Shown here in pieces: positions 47,330-59,900 of a DNA stretch of 64,000 bases (its first letter is position 1; every line of letters starts with the position of its first letter). The translations under genes were made by a program, and so were the position numbers. Source of the stretch: Clitopilus passeckerianus. Its lineage: Eukaryota > Basidiomycota > Agaricomycetes > Agaricales > Entolomataceae. Location: NCBI GenBank assembly GCA_944990035.1, contig CALYLX010000093.1, forward strand, positions 186,001 to 250,000. The letters run 5' to 3'. The notes beneath the pieces are model-generated. The model did not search any database, had not been told where the DNA came from, and saw only the letters and a program-made list of their open reading frames with translations.

Positions 47330-47342
47330 TTTCTTCACGTAG
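46062..47342 (+). CDS. F-box/LRR-like protein, cluster paralog 5 (407 or 426 aa)
   Basis: A putative SCF adaptor and the closest sister of the 43176 gene. The ATG at 46062 matches the family start: MPASWSLSPELHICIISEL with F-box core LKACALVSRSWHHTAIHTFW. LRR-like segments follow as in the sister. The intron position is conserved (46900-46956), but here it is 57 nt and contains no stop. The gene therefore stays open whether or not the intron is removed, giving 407 residues spliced or 426 with an extra hydrophobic insert. Exon 2 carries LTYLEVGTICIEEDEPYPCD, EYFIDNFDWSTLDEILP and the tail GEFRSHLPNLEASTKLFFT. Open frame and conserved splice signals indicate an intact gene. Confidence 0.84.
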   Translation: MPASWSLSPELHICIISELSDDACSLKACALVSRSWHHTAIHTFWSHRPLTIHVRYRADLDRAERLQNLLEGEPCHFATHLRAVRFYGLGIWNLTPRQRATAYNTVSRIVELLLRASPDLKCLAISFLQIDQLSDGARQGLSSLKDLPSLELLRTSFPSTDTLIIWISNFRKLQKLILKTQTSGPKVLESGLKHAENVERIDLQSLEELDFDMQPGPDIIIQQILTKPTCRLHSLTVSWPRPFGFGQVAQLLDHVGSGLKSLVLDIGDAVLTARENDMNGRYSFSLLVLLLRVFMPSLDFPLNLNRNVGLTYLEVGTICIEEDEPYPCDWLRRFLQSINSPSIQQICIGFNPARTDEEDVQEYFIDNFDWSTLDEILPSNRHFDTWGQVEIYVGGADYHLNNEEKVEGEFRSHLPNLEASTKLFFT

Positions 47343-48677
47343 AAGCCATACTCTACCTCACACCTACTAGTGTATTTACCATGCTCAGTTTCGGTCTTAC
47401 GTATACTGGGAAGAGGGATTCATTTCCTTGCACCCAGCCGTTCCAAGAGAGTTTATGATTGGCCTTACGCTCCAGGCCCGGGATGACCCACATAGCACGA
47501 AATTCATGCAGTCGATGTCGTTGATTTCCACTCAAGTTACCGTCTAGGATACAACTACGCCTAAATTGTCTTCGAACGGTTCTTCCCGCCCTGAGCGTTA
47601 TGCATCTTCTGTCCAAAATTGTGGGAGTCATGTTGCCACTGAGTACTGAGCCTTCAGCTGTGCCCTATCCTGAGGGTGATGTTTTATTGGTGGTACGGTA
47701 TTCCCGTGAGCCGAAGGACCTGCTTTAGCCAACGGATGAAGTGTTGATGGTCGATGATGAATATCATCCTTGCTCTTCCCCCTTTGCAAGTCTATCCGCC
47801 TTTCCGCGAACTCCATCGAGGTGCACTCCTTGTTTCCAGAGCTGATGAGCCTTGTAGGAACCCGGATTCAGTGAGCAGGTGGCAGCTGACGCTGTCTTCT
47901 TTCCTCCATATCTACCATACCAGATCGGAGGAGGAATACCAGCATGTGTTTTGCCATGCTCATCATCTCCTCGCCTGCGTCCAGCATCGGTCATTTTGCC
48001 TGCCTGAACAAAGAATATAGCACTGTCAGATAAAAATCCCGGAGTGAACGCCAATGTACGCTTACAGCATGCTCGTTGGGCTTGTAAATAGTATAATGGG
48101 TGACGTGTTGAGGGCCTGCAACATGCTCAGGTTTGCTGTTATTGTAATCAATATGGGTGTCTGTCTGTCCTGGCTGTGGCTTGAGCTAGCGAAGATGCCT
48201 ATGTTGTCTTTCGCAAAAGACCTCTCCCCTCGAACGCGCCAGGAACCTCAGATGTCAGGATGTAAGGCAGATTATGATTTCTACTGGAAGAAACCGCCTC
48301 ATCTAGGCTGAGAGTACATACAGTGGAGCTATTTCTAAGCATATTGTAAATGCTGATTTATGAAGGAGTGAATTAGGGTAAGGAATGGGATATGATGCTA
48401 AATGAGTGATTGCGTGTGTGGTTATAATGAATGTGTAGGTATCGATATCGATAATGTAGAATTAGCTGCAATATTGTATGGTTGGAAAGACGGATAGTGC
48501 ATGCGAAGGAATTAGTTATGAACCAAGCATAGTGGATTAAGAAAGAAATTCATGCGGTGAAAGTGATAAAAAGAAACGAAGCGCCCAATAGGAAGACCCA
48601 GCCCGATGTAAAAATGTGAAAGGGACATGCAAGCATGTCGAAACTAAAGAAATTGCAATTAAAAGCTGAATAATACC
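47343..48677. other. Intergenic, no gene recognised
   Basis: About 1.3 kb. Short frames near 47754-48020 and 48054-48311 show no recognised domain. The stretch 48310-48660 is AT-rich and probably 3' flank of the minus-strand gene that follows. Confidence 0.4.
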
Positions 48678-51087
48678 TCACGCTGCTCCAGTCAGGCCCC
48701 AGCCGCTGGGCAGTATCGTTCTTCTGCTGGTCGTTCCAAGCGCGCTCCTCCCACTGTCAAACTTGTCCCCCCTCGCAAATCCTCTCTCATAGAACTCCTC
48801 CCCTAACCCTATCTCATGACGTTCTTCTTCATCGCCCATCCCCATGCCTCGCCTTCCTTTGGCACCGCCGCCGCCTTTCACCCATCCCCCTCCCCATTGA
48901 CATTCCTCCGCCTCAGTCCCATCGTAAGTCAGACTCTGCGGGCTCCTCTCTCCACTCCCCGGTTTCCCAACACCATCACCCCTGCCACTGGTGGTGGGCG
49001 CCCGACTGTTATCGGCACTATTCCTGCCCCGGATCCGACCTCTGCCCAGGCCAGAACCATCCCTGGAATCCGTATCAAGATCGCCTTCTAGGTGTCTCCG
49101 AAGGCTCTTGATGGAGTTCTGTCGTTTCGGGGGAACAAGAATCCGCGCCAGGTCTACTAGGTCTTCTTCGTCCTCTTCATCCTCCTCATCTTCGTCTTCG
49201 CTAGAACTGGCCGCGCCACGACCAGCGTCGGTGACTGCCTTGATCATGCCGTCGGCCGACATCGCACTCGCAGCTCCCATATACCGGTCTCTAGCACCCT
49301 TGGTCCTGTAGACTTTGTTGCCACGAGGAGACCACGGCAGGCCATCATCGCCTTCAACGTCTGTGTTGGCAAGGCTGGGAACACGATCCTTCTCCGACTG
49401 TTTGACTCCTTTCCAGCTAGACTGCCTCCCAACCCTCCCCCTCGGCTTCTTGCCAGAATCAACACTCTTCTCCGCCCTAGGTTCCCTGGGAGAAGATCCT
49501 CTAACGCGAGAACTAGCTCGACTCGTTGGTGCGCTTCTGCAAACAACTCTAGTCTTGGCTTCCGTAGTGGTAGCGCTCGCTTTGCCAGTTCCTCTGATGA
49601 ATAGGTCTGGAGGTGCAAGGAACTGGGAGTTTCGCTCCGATTCACGTTCTTCTAGGGCCGCATTCGTCCTGTCGTGAAGGAATCCAGGTTGCGTGCGATA
49701 GGATCGTTGAGGTTGGGGAGAGGCCTGAGAAAGCGAGCTCCTGGTCGGCCGTAAGGTCTTCAGACTAGGAACGATAGTGGAGGAAGAAGACTCCGACTCA
49801 TTTGAACCTGATGAGGGACCTCCTACATGCGCCCCAAGTCCACCAAAGAGGACTGCCTTGGCTACCGTCTGAAGCCAGGTCCTGGGCATGGGTGGTCGTT
49901 CTTCGTCCTCGTCTTCGGTATCATTCAACACCAAAGTCCTCCTGGGAGAAGTGCTCTTCCTTCGATCGTTGCCCACAGGCGTCGAGCTGGGCCTTGGGAT
50001 ATTGGGATGCGAGGCAATGTGTCTCAGATATGCACCAGCCTTGGAAGGCATAGGATACACCAGAGGCGATCGAGATTGGGAGTCATAGAGATGAGCGTTA
50101 GAGCCCGGAGGAGATACATATGGGTTCTCCCGCGGACGTAAAGATGTCCGGGAGTCCTGCAGTTGCAGCTGTAGGGGGCGAGCGTAACTTGAAAGGTCGT
50201 CAGGGATGGCCCTTCTAGGGGTCGGTTGTTGTATCTGTGGCTGGGGGTACGGCCTGTAAGATGTATGCGAAGGCGTAGGAGCTCTAGGAGGACCTTGATG
50301 TCGTTTGGGTCGTGGGGTAGGTTCCAAGCTTTCCAAGGAAGATGTCATCACGCTGGGAGAGCCAGTACGTGAAGGTGTTGTTGGTTGGTGCCTTGCTTGG
50401 TTCGACGGCTCCGACGAATTTTGCAAGTGCCTGCGGGTGGATAACGGGGAAATATTCGGAGACCCCCAAGCATGCGGGGATTTCGATGACTTCGATGAAT
50501 CCTCGGTATTTTGTCGAGTTAGAGGGTTGGGGCTGAAGTCTTCGTCAGAGCTAGTGACGAGCGAAGCGCGGCTCGCTGCAGCACCGGGCATGAATCCGGA
50601 GATGAAATTGACCAAGGCGCCTATGGGCCCATTCTGGTCTTGGTCATTGTCGTAGTCATCCCCGTTCCCTGGCTTGGTTCGATCAGTTTCGGGGGTAAAG
50701 ATACGTGTTTCCTTGTAGCCAGCTTCACGTAGAAGATCTTCGAGGCGTTCATAGGTCTGGGAAGTCCCTCGCCTGTGCAACGGCACTCTGCCGAGCTCCC
50801 CATATTGGCGACGAACTCTGCCAGTACGAGGCGGGGTGATAGGTCCTTGAGGTGATGTCGACGGAGTAGATGCAGAATTAGAGTTTGAACCGGATTGCGT
50901 AAGTGTCGATTGTGTGGAGGTTGGTGACGGTGGCGAGTGGCCTTGGTTTATGGCCTGATTTATCGGCTAGTCCAAGAATTAACAAAGGTCAATCGAGGGC
51001 TGTAAGATCGCCTACCCTAGGGTCTCGAGTTTGCCCTTCTTTCTGCCCACCGAACCTTCCAACGGAAGCCTGGTTCCTTGCCTGCAT
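48678..51087 (-). CDS. Conserved basidiomycete-type hypothetical protein, largely disordered (786 aa)
   Basis: I do not recognise a domain. Exon 1 (51016-51087) begins MQARNQASVGRFGGQKEG and joins exon 2 (48678-50966) through a 49-nt intron in phase 0, giving PINQAINQGHSPPSPTSTQ. Most of the protein is Ser/Pro/Arg-rich and probably disordered. Possible ordered or motif-like islands are RVRRQYGELGRVPLHRRG and TYERLEDLLREAGYKETRIF near the N-terminus. Others are TWLQTVAKAVLFGGLGAHVG in the middle and an acidic run (EDEDEEDEEDEED) directly followed by LVDLARILVPPKRQNSIKSL. The TYERLEDLLREAGYKETR segment may be a short interaction helix. The many SP/TP and basic sites suggest regulation by phosphorylation, which is inference. 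The C-terminus ends ILPSGWGLTGAA. Confidence 0.72.
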
Positions 51088-52087
51088 GCTCGATTAGTGA
51101 GCGTAACCAAAGCCAGTTTTTGCCTAGTTTCTCTTCGCTTCGGACGGTATATTGTCGATTCTTTAACGTAGGCTAGAGCAAGAGCAGAGATACTGTTTCC
51201 TTGTATCTCTATCTGTGCATTGGCAGTCGATTTGGCAAATTCGTGGGCACAGTGGGCGGCGTCGAGATAATTGTGGTAGTGGTGGTTGGGCAATGAGCTC
51301 GCCAAACTCGGATTTCCCCAGAGTGATCAGGTCACGTGGAGCTAATTTTCATCGTTTTGCCCTTTTTAGGTTCCTTCGCAGCACATCTCTTTTCGCATCC
51401 AAATCAACATTTGTTTTTGTTCTGAAAAGGCTGTTCTTTTATGCAAGTTAATTTCCGAGTCGAATGCCGCTGCCTTCAAGAGCTCCGATAGACAATTGGG
51501 GAGACATAGGGACCGAAGGGGTTGTCAAGTGTCCTTGTCTGTCCAGTAAGCCTAGTCATGAAGCCGCCCGAAGCGGCCTAACCTCCTCGTGAAATCTGGA
51601 TAAGGACGGTTGCTATGGCCTACTTTGCGGTCCGTCTCAGTCAATGATCAACAGCAGCTACATCTCAGGAGTCCGAATCTGTTTCGACGAAATTACAGTC
51701 CATCTTTGGCGATCTACGGGAGCCGAACGATTTTTCTGACACCCACAGCAAAGGCAAACTTGTCAATTTTTCCACTAGGCTGTCGGAATAGGCACGGGTT
51801 CGGGACCTCTTGCCAGATGCACTGCAGCAGGAGGCTATGGTATCCGACTTGATGATTCCGGACAAGATCATAATATTGCAGAACGAAACCATTGCCCTTT
51901 TCTATCATCAAGTGGATATCGGCGAGATTTATTGAACAATTTATAAATTCCTTGGAAGACCACATTATCCTATAGAAAGCTACGACAGCGAAAGTAGTAC
52001 AAATACATGAAAAATTGTATTAATATTGGTACTGATCGTTCGATTTGTGACTGGAGAAAGGCGCTAGCAAAAGTTCATAAAGTACAG
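51088..52087. other. Intergenic, no gene recognised
   Basis: About 1 kb. The left half is the promoter of the minus-strand disordered-protein gene and the right half the 3' flank of the BTB gene. A pyrimidine-rich stretch with several TTTT runs lies near 51350-51440. Confidence 0.5.
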
Positions 52088-53217
52088 CTAATAGAAGAAA
52101 GAGTAAAGCGAGAACTTCTCCGTCAAACTGCCCCAGAAAGCCTCCCTCTCCGAAGCCAAAAATGCCCTCATTCTTCGACGAAACGCGACGCTCGTCTGCT
52201 GGTAAAGCGCAATGAAATCAGGATCATCGGAGGTGTTCTCCTCCAACGAGTCCATGATCTCCTTGAGGCGCTGTAGCGGATCCGGACGTTCATCCGGGCC
52301 CAAAAGCTTCAGGAGACCAAACTTCCTCCACCACTCCAGCATGATCTTCGTCTCGCTTTCGGGTTGATTTCCTCCTTCGACTTCCGCAGGGAAGGTTTTG
52401 AAAGCAAGCTGGGAGATCGTGCTACGGATCTCGTAGAGGCCTTGAAGGAGGTTCACAAAGTCCTGAGGACGAAGAAGGGATTTCTTCGCTGTGCGCAGGG
52501 CTGGGTCGTCGTAGTACTCAGCGGCGCTGAAGGTCGAGTCGTCTGGATCGGCATAAGGAGGTATCCTCGACAGGTGATAGAACGCAGCGGGGAGGTATTT
52601 GGGGACAGGTTGGATGGGTTTCTCGGTAGGTGCGTAGATGTACGCAAAACGGATGACGGTGGCGGGTTCGGGAAGAAGCTCGTCGAGTTCGTCGGTGAGG
52701 TAGGAGTTTTCACGCCTGAACTTTTCTTCCATCTCGACCTGCATCTTCTGTATCTCTTCCTCGTTGGCATCCCAGTCGCTTAGGGATTCTGGCCAGTCAC
52801 GGACGATGTATGGGGATAGTTTCTCCTTGACGTCTTCTTGGTCGGCGATGTATTTATCGCAGAGATCGAGGGCATGGGAGATGATGTTGACAGTGCTTCG
52901 CCGATGCTTGGGAAAGAAGTCGTCCAGAAATTGACTCGAGCTATGTATCAGGTAGTGTAGGGCTAGAATTGAAGAAGCACTCACCTGTTACCATGAAGGG
53001 CATGGATGAACACCGTGAAATGTTCCGCGTCATCCTGTACTGGAATCGACGGTTCTGCGGAGTCTTCCTCTTCTTGTTTCGCTGTGTCAAAGAGATCCTT
53101 GAAGAAGCCAGACTTGTCGATCAAGAAATCCTTATTGACGTGGAAGCGTCGTTCAGTGAGAGTCAGGAAGAGGTTCCCCTCCGGGAACTCGGTAGTTTCG
53201 ACAGTTCCATCAGACAT
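52088..53217 (-). CDS. BTB/POZ domain protein (361 aa)
   Basis: The N-terminal exon (52985-53217) is a BTB/POZ domain of the type common in Agaricomycetes: GNLFLTLTERRFHVNKDFL, then IDKSGFFKDLFDTAKQEEE and HFTVFIHALHGN. BTB domains dimerise and may act as Cullin-3 adaptors or scaffolds. Exon 2 (52088-52940) follows a 44-nt intron and completes the BTB fold with SQFLDDFFPKHRRSTVNIIS and HALDLCDKYIADQEDVKEKL. The rest is mostly helical and acidic and has no further domain I recognise. The start at 53217 (MSDGTVETTEFPEG) is the only ATG directly before the BTB fold. A role in ubiquitination is only a family-based guess. It lies between unrelated genes on the same strand. Confidence 0.82.
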
Positions 53218-53669
53218 TTCGGTGGCTTATCCTCGTCAAGGATTTGGAGTGTACGGACGTGAATTGAGGGGAGCAATGCAAAGTGCGAATGCCAGCGTCT
53301 GCAGTGTCCGCCATGGAATAATCAGATGAAGATCACGGGTCGACCTCAAGATTCGATGTGAAGCAGTTTATGATTTGACCACAATCTGTCCATACCAGGT
53401 AGGTCTAAATATGCGAATTAACCATTATTGACTTGGTACACTTCTACTTGAACAGCATAACAATAAGAGAGTATAGCGCGAGGACGTAGCACAAACACAA
53501 CATGATGACAACTATGATAACAACAACGAGAAGAGTTTCCAGAACAGGGCGAAATGTGTTGAAAGAATCCGACGAGACAGAATGCGATCATGCATGAACC
53601 GAAGGAAAGAAAGGTGAAGTGATTTGTATGCGTGGGTGAAGACGGCAGAATGTGCGAATGAATAAGCTA
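53218..53669. other. Intergenic spacer
   Basis: Promoter of the BTB gene and 3' flank of the RING-RRM gene. Nothing else is seen. Confidence 0.5.
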
Positions 53670-56600
53670 TCAAAGCTCAGCATTTGTGAGCCTCTGAATC
53701 AGCGCTTGGACCAGCTGGGGTTCTACGCCAAACTCTTTAGCGATACCTTCAAATGATGCTCCATTTCCGACATAGTCGTCGTGAGTCGGTGAGGCGTTTC
53801 CTGCGGCGGCGGCGCAGTGAGCATAGTTCAAGGGCACGGGAGTGTGAAGCTTTGCGTGGTGGCCACCCGAAAGAGCTGGTTCATCCCCAACGCGCTCAGG
53901 ACCATTTGAGGCAACCGGCATCGGCGAGGAAGAATGAGACCGAGCGAGGGCGTTGAATTTGTCTAGTTGGAGGGCGGTGAAAACTGCCAGAGTTGAGTGC
54001 ACAGCTGGGGATCTAGTTCACTTGACTCACTTTTGCATCGGAGTGTGACTGCGATAAGGTCAGATACGAGCTCTTGTGTGTATCCTTTGTCCATAGAATT
54101 TTCGTTTTGCACACGGGAAACCAAGACTTGTAGGGACGCTAGAGAAGAAACCTCAGTATCGGCGGCTGATAGTGGCTGGGACGACGTTACCTTGAGCAAC
54201 ATCTGGCGGAAACCGAGATATCAGAATTATTGCCAATGCAATGAATGATTGAGACGAACCAAATATCATATCTCGGGTAGAGGCGCTAATGAAGACCCGG
54301 CTATCCACGTCGGTGGGTATCTTGCTCAACAGACTGGTTAGGCAGTAGAACGGAAGGCTTGGGACTTTCAGGAAATGGGACTAGATCGGGCTGAGTTAGG
54401 GAATGGAGGCAGTGGTAGTTGGCTGGGGTGTACTAACATCTGGCTCCTTGATCAGGTGCAGCAGGGCAATAACTTCGCTCTCGCCAATGAGTCCGCCCTC
54501 GAGGGCCGTAATTACTCGATCATTACCAAGACCAGCAAGGGATGGGCGAGAACCATCAAAAGAGCCCCTCCAGCTGGGGAATAACTAAAAATTATAGTTG
54601 AGCATCGGACTCTGATAATTTGGTTGAGAACGTACATTAGCCATCAGCTCCTCCTGGCTGCTCTTCGTCACGGTGACGCCACGAGCCCTCCTCCCTTTCC
54701 CCAAGACGCTACCACGTTCTCTAGCTTTACGTTGCTGCATCTTCCCGTTTAGACCTATCGACGAAGCCTCTTCCTTAACTTCACCCCGGAGAATTTTGCC
54801 GGCGGTATCCGCATCCGCGACCTCCACATAAGCATGGCTCATGGTCTTCCCCTTCCTATCAAGGAGGACGTGGACCATTTCTATTGGTTGCTGTAGCCAA
54901 TTCAGGATTTGGAGCGGCGTAATATCCTACGGCCCCAATGAGTGAGATGTAGTGGATCTGGGGATGAAACGACCTACCCAAGGCACATTGTCAATTCGAA
55001 GCACGACATTGTTTTCGGTGTGAACATGGCTTCGTGACAAGCCCTCATCGGTGAGCGCCTGGGCCCCAGCCACACTTTCTATCGGTTCTATCGGTTTTGG
55101 GGTACTAGCTCTCGCATTCGCAAGCCCGAGTTGGAACTCGAAGGCAGTATCCAGGCCCTCCAAACTAATGGAGCTACCAGGGGATGAGAAGAGGGGCTCC
55201 ATGAAGCTTTCTTCTGATGGGGTGACCTGGCCACCTCGAGTAGGTGACGGCTGCTTGGGGTTCTGGTCATGGTTGTTCCTATCCTTATCTGCAATGAGAC
55301 GGAAGTCGTCCACCTTTCCCTTGCAAACGGCACACTCCATGTCTTTCTCGCCGACAATATTGAGGGCGCTGGTCAGGCAGCCGGAGCAAAGGGGGTGGTT
55401 GCACGGAACAAGAACTGCAAGCGTCCGGGGTGTCTTTGTCAAACACACAGAACATCCTGATGACAGAGACGGAGTTGGTGGGGGAGGAACTTGGCAAGGT
55501 TGAGAAGACTGGATATCAGCGTTTCGGGCTGCCGGCAGGGGGGAGGGGATGGAAGGTGCAGCTGCAGGTAGAGGAACGTATGCAGCATTGGCTGGGTAAG
55601 GTACGCCGAAAGAAGGGACAGTGGGCAGTGGGCCACCTGGAGCCAATCCAACCGTGGCCGCAAAGTTCTGGGGCTTGTCGATGTACAAACCATCGGAAAA
55701 CCGCGGCGAGTTGAAGTAATAGTCGGGCCTTTCATGAATGCTAGTCAAGTGGTTCGTTTGGAAGGGATCAAAGGGAGGAAGATGTTGGGATAGATAAGGT
55801 CGTTGCTGGGGATAAGTAGAGAGGGTGGGAAGAGAAAAGTCCGAGTAGCCATACAATTCGGAAGGGTTTGCTGTTGCTCTGACGTTGGAGCGGAGACTCA
55901 GGTCTCTGAGAATATTATCGTTGCTTTCTTGCGCAAGATCGTAGTCATACTCCAGGTCGTTTTCATCTATATCAAATAGGTCCAGGGAGGTATCGTTATT
56001 CAGGCCGAAAGGCGCAGTCTTGTTGGCAGTGTTTCTAGGGGTGTGAGGCTGGATGAAGCCATTAGTAAACGGTGACAGCGTGCGCGAGGAAGCCCTTACA
56101 TTGACCAGGTTTTCTCTTTTTCTAAGATTGACAGGGTCTGTCAAACTTCCCTTCATTTTGATCTGCTTGGAGAGTGCCCTGTTAGGCGGAGGAGTGCGTA
56201 AGAGGTCGTAATTCTGAGTTTGGTTCAGTCGCTGCGGCATAAGAGGCGTTGAGAGCTGCAGAGGCATTGAGGTATTGGCATTCCTTTGCGCAGCGGGAGA
56301 GGAAAGAATCGCTTGAGATGTCGGTGGAAGAGCTTGCGACTGGGCACGAGGTCTGTTTCTATGCGGCCCTCTAGTCCGTCCACTCGGCGCCAAGAACGCT
56401 GGTGCAAGAAGGGCTAAGAAAGTCAGCAAGACAACCATTTTAATGGGATGTCAATAGCGTACCTTCCTCAGTAGATATGAGTCCCGAATCATTCCCCAAG
56501 GTTTGATTGACTATATGCGCATCCCATGGGTTAAACATGACTATATGCGTTCAATAGGACAACATACACTCATCGTTTCGGAAATGCACTTCATCTCGGC

Positions 56601-56982
56601 CAGATGTAACCTTGATACCATTACCGACCGCACGAGATCTCCAATTTTCTGCGATGTCCGCAAGACTCGTGTCCTTCGCAGAGAGGTTTGCGCCGTTATG
56701 GCGAGCTATTTCGGGGGAGAATGAAAGATGTTTGGCACTTGGTCCAGTAGTGTCCGGAGTGTTCAAAAAGGATGACGACCCAGAACCGGACGATGTGAAG
56801 GAGCGTAAGCTGAGTGGGGTATAAGGACTGGCGGGGGTCATGGGAGACCTGTGAAAAGTTTGAGAAGCGGTATGTCTATGTTGCCCGCGCTGATGAGAGA
56901 GACGTTGAGGAGTCACCGGCTGCCCCTTCTGAGTCGCTGTGCGCGCCATCGCAGGCGACGTCGGGACAGAATGGCAGGGCAT
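53670..56982 (-). CDS. RING finger plus RRM protein
   Basis: The protein combines a possible ubiquitin-ligase RING with an RNA-binding domain. The N-terminal region is Ser/Pro/Thr-rich (MPCHSVPTSPAMARTA, then SPMTPASPYTPLSLRSFTSS). A 57-nt intron joins TSGRDEVHFRNDE to FNQTLGNDSGLISTEE, and another leads to ALLAPAFLAPSGRTRG. In the middle is a complete C3HC4 RING: CSVC, then PCNHPLCSGC, then ECAVCKG. The RRM follows: VVLRIDNVPW (RNP2) spliced through a 51-nt intron to DITPLQILNWLQQP, then HVLLDRKGKTMSHAYVEV. Downstream are GKGRRARGVTVTKSSQEELM, WRGSFDGSRPSLAGLGNDRV and EVIALLHLIKEPD, with several short introns to the end at 53670. The frame is open upstream of 56982 to another ATG at 57219, so the true start is uncertain. 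RING plus RRM recalls CNOT4, but the layout differs. Confidence 0.75.
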
Positions 56983-59900
56983 GGCGACGGTCTGAGTGTT
57001 GGAGAGTACGGTCACACTCAGATGTGACCTGTGGGAGGTCGCGAAACGTAACGCGTTACCTGTGAGGACGCGTCTCGTCATGTGGTCGTTCCCCACAGAC
57101 GCGTTCCATGGGCTAGTCGAGGCAGGACAAGCTGAAGGCCGAAAACTTGGCCAGAAACCGCAGTACTGCGACACATTCCCTCTATCTAAGTATCCTAAAT
57201 CTGACAAATCCATGAACATCTATACTCCTACACCTCCTCTCAATGGCATCCTCCGGTTCCTTCCTGCCGCCGCTGCTGTTGTGCACGGCGTCATTGCCGC
57301 CAGACCGTATTCACGAATAGCCGAGCTGTAATATGGTCAAGTCAGGACTTCGGACACGGGGAAAAAACTATGACATACCGTGATACACCCTACTACCGGT
57401 CCAAAGCTGACGTTCCTATCGTCGTTAAGACTTGTGTTGTGAAGCTCGAGCCCTTGGGGACTAGAATAACATGACGAGTGTAGCGAAAGGTAAAGGAATT
57501 GCCTCTTTGAAGCAAGGTCTCGGGTCCAACCTCGGTACGGCAGGCTAGCGGTGACCTTGGAAGCCATTTTGACAGCATTTGATTCGACGGTTGGTCGCGG
57601 CTTCCTTGCGGTGGTACCGGTTGGGCGGAGCTGAGCTTGAGCTTATTAGACGGATTCACCGGTTTGTTGCTGGTGGTAACATGTGTGCTGTTGACATCGG
57701 GTGAAACCCGTCGACCACCTCCTGCGTTCCGTTCGCTGAAGGCCGACTCGGATACAGCATTTGCCGCGGCACCGTTGAGTCTCTAGCAAGATACGTAGAC
57801 AGCCAAGGCAGAACTGACACGTTGGTGGTTTGAGTAGCCAGCCTGACCGCTTTCGTCTTGATTGCCGGTCTTTTGGGGTTTGGTGCGAAGGGTGAGTTCG
57901 ACGGGCAGTTTTCTCGGTACAGTAACAGGGAGTATCTCGACACGGAGGTGTAGGAATTTTAGAGCCCCTACCAGCAGCTGCAGATTTGCTAGGTATAAGG
58001 GCCTACGCGCGTTTTGGGCTAGGGGGCACAGGCCGGTCTGACGCTGGGCATTGGTGAAGGCGTTGAATACTAGAATTTCAACAAATGTGCGTAAAATTGT
58101 CCGTGATAGACCTAATATGAGGTTCAGAATTACGGAAAAGTAGCACATAATGCTCACTTTTAGTTGTGGCTCTTCAAGCACGACGAACGCAGTTGCAATG
58201 AGCCGAGGTTCAGCTAACTAGGCGTCGCTCCGCCAGTTGACTCTCTTTATCACAGGTTTCGTCGGTGAGCTTCAAGGGTGGAAACTTTGAGATTTTCTCT
58301 CCGCATCAACCCACCATTTATGGATGGAGGTATTCAGGGAGTGGATGTTCGATTGGCCAAATACTCCTGTGGTAATATTGACTGAGCCAACCTCGAGGGG
58401 TAGAAGGGGACGTCGTATATACCTGTATTTCATAAGAGTCTCAAGAGATACCGCGTTTGTTTGTCGTCGACATCTGCATATCCAGCCTCAAGTGGATTCA
58501 CTGCCAGGATCCGCCGTTGGTCGAGAATTTAGGCCATCTTGCCAAGCTGACGAGCCTCGAGGACGTTGGCTATAAAACGGATGAAGCCACAAGATTACTG
58601 GTAGGCCAAATCATGTCTCTGAACACCGCGAGTGGGACGCTAATGGCAACGAGAAGCGCTTTCACGCTTGCTTCAGGCGAAGAGGGACCAGCTGGAAAGG
58701 GTTAGTCAAGTCGGTGGCAGTGCAACTGGTTGACCCTCACTTTCACGGTAATTTCTTTGTTCACCGTCTTTCAGCAACCTGATTGGATGGACCCCCTCGT
58801 TTAAAGTACAAGAATCACCACTTCAGGACCAGCAAGCGTGGTCATTGTTCCAGAAAATATTTTTCCATATCCTAAGGATTAGTTTGGCACCAAAAATGGC
58901 GATTGATGCCGCGGAGGCTTTCATCTAGCACGCGCAACAGGGCTGATGAAAAGAAGGCTTAGAGGAGAATTAGAAGTCCCCAGTTTGGGAGCTAAAAGCG
59001 GTTCCTATGGGAGAAATAGGTGTGAATTACAAAACTTGTATCCCCGAGGATGGAAAAGGTGACATAAAGTGTACCGCAAAGCTTGCAGCCAAACTCTGTA
59101 CATCACGGACCCTTGCGTAGATTCCAACAATTGGGACTCTGCTACCTAAAATAGCAGCTCTTGCGCCTACTTATCGAAAGGAAGGCTTCCACGGCAGAAC
59201 TCATCAACGGTCACTTTATCTGCCATCAGGGTCCAAAATGCCCAACCCTCGATTGATACGGTCTCAGAGGTATCGAAAATAATCGCATTGCCTTGCTCCC
59301 GCTAGGCCCTGCGGCGTGAGCTATAGGGTGACCATGACTTGATAAATTGTGCCCCGTAATCTCGATATATTTCTTCGGAACAACAATCATTTCAAGCCCA
59401 GATGTCACCGACTACATGGCCAGTAGTGCATCAAGAAAGCGTGCTCGAGGACCTCGATTCCAGCCCACGAAAAACGACAGAGACGAGCCTACTTACAAGC
59501 CAAACCGTGATATGCGCTTGGTATACAAGGCATGCTGCATTCGTGAACTAGCAGTGATCGCAAACTCAGAACAATGTGCAGCCGCTTAAAATTTCAAACG
59601 CAGGTGTAGTTCTCTACATCTCCAGATCGAAATTCATGATCGCGGTGACCCTATGTCAAACATTGCACCCATCGGCCGCCGGGATTCTCTTCTGCGAACC
59701 TCTCAGAACCTTTTCCCGTCTAAGGGACACCATATCATTAATCAACCAACGACCCAGTCCCTTCGTAGCTAGCATCTTCCCAGCCACAAACGATCCTATT
59801 GCCATTTAGGGTCCAAGGTCCTGCTAACCAGGTCAAGCTCCAGAGTTGCGCTTAGAGTAGTACAGAGATATGTAGGCGACCTTGAGGTTGTGAAGTAGGT

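Noticed and set aside
56983..57219. Extending the RING-RRM protein N-terminus to the ATG at 57219
   Set aside because: The frame is open, but the added sequence lacks the Ser/Pro character of the downstream N-terminus; left as an alternative start only.
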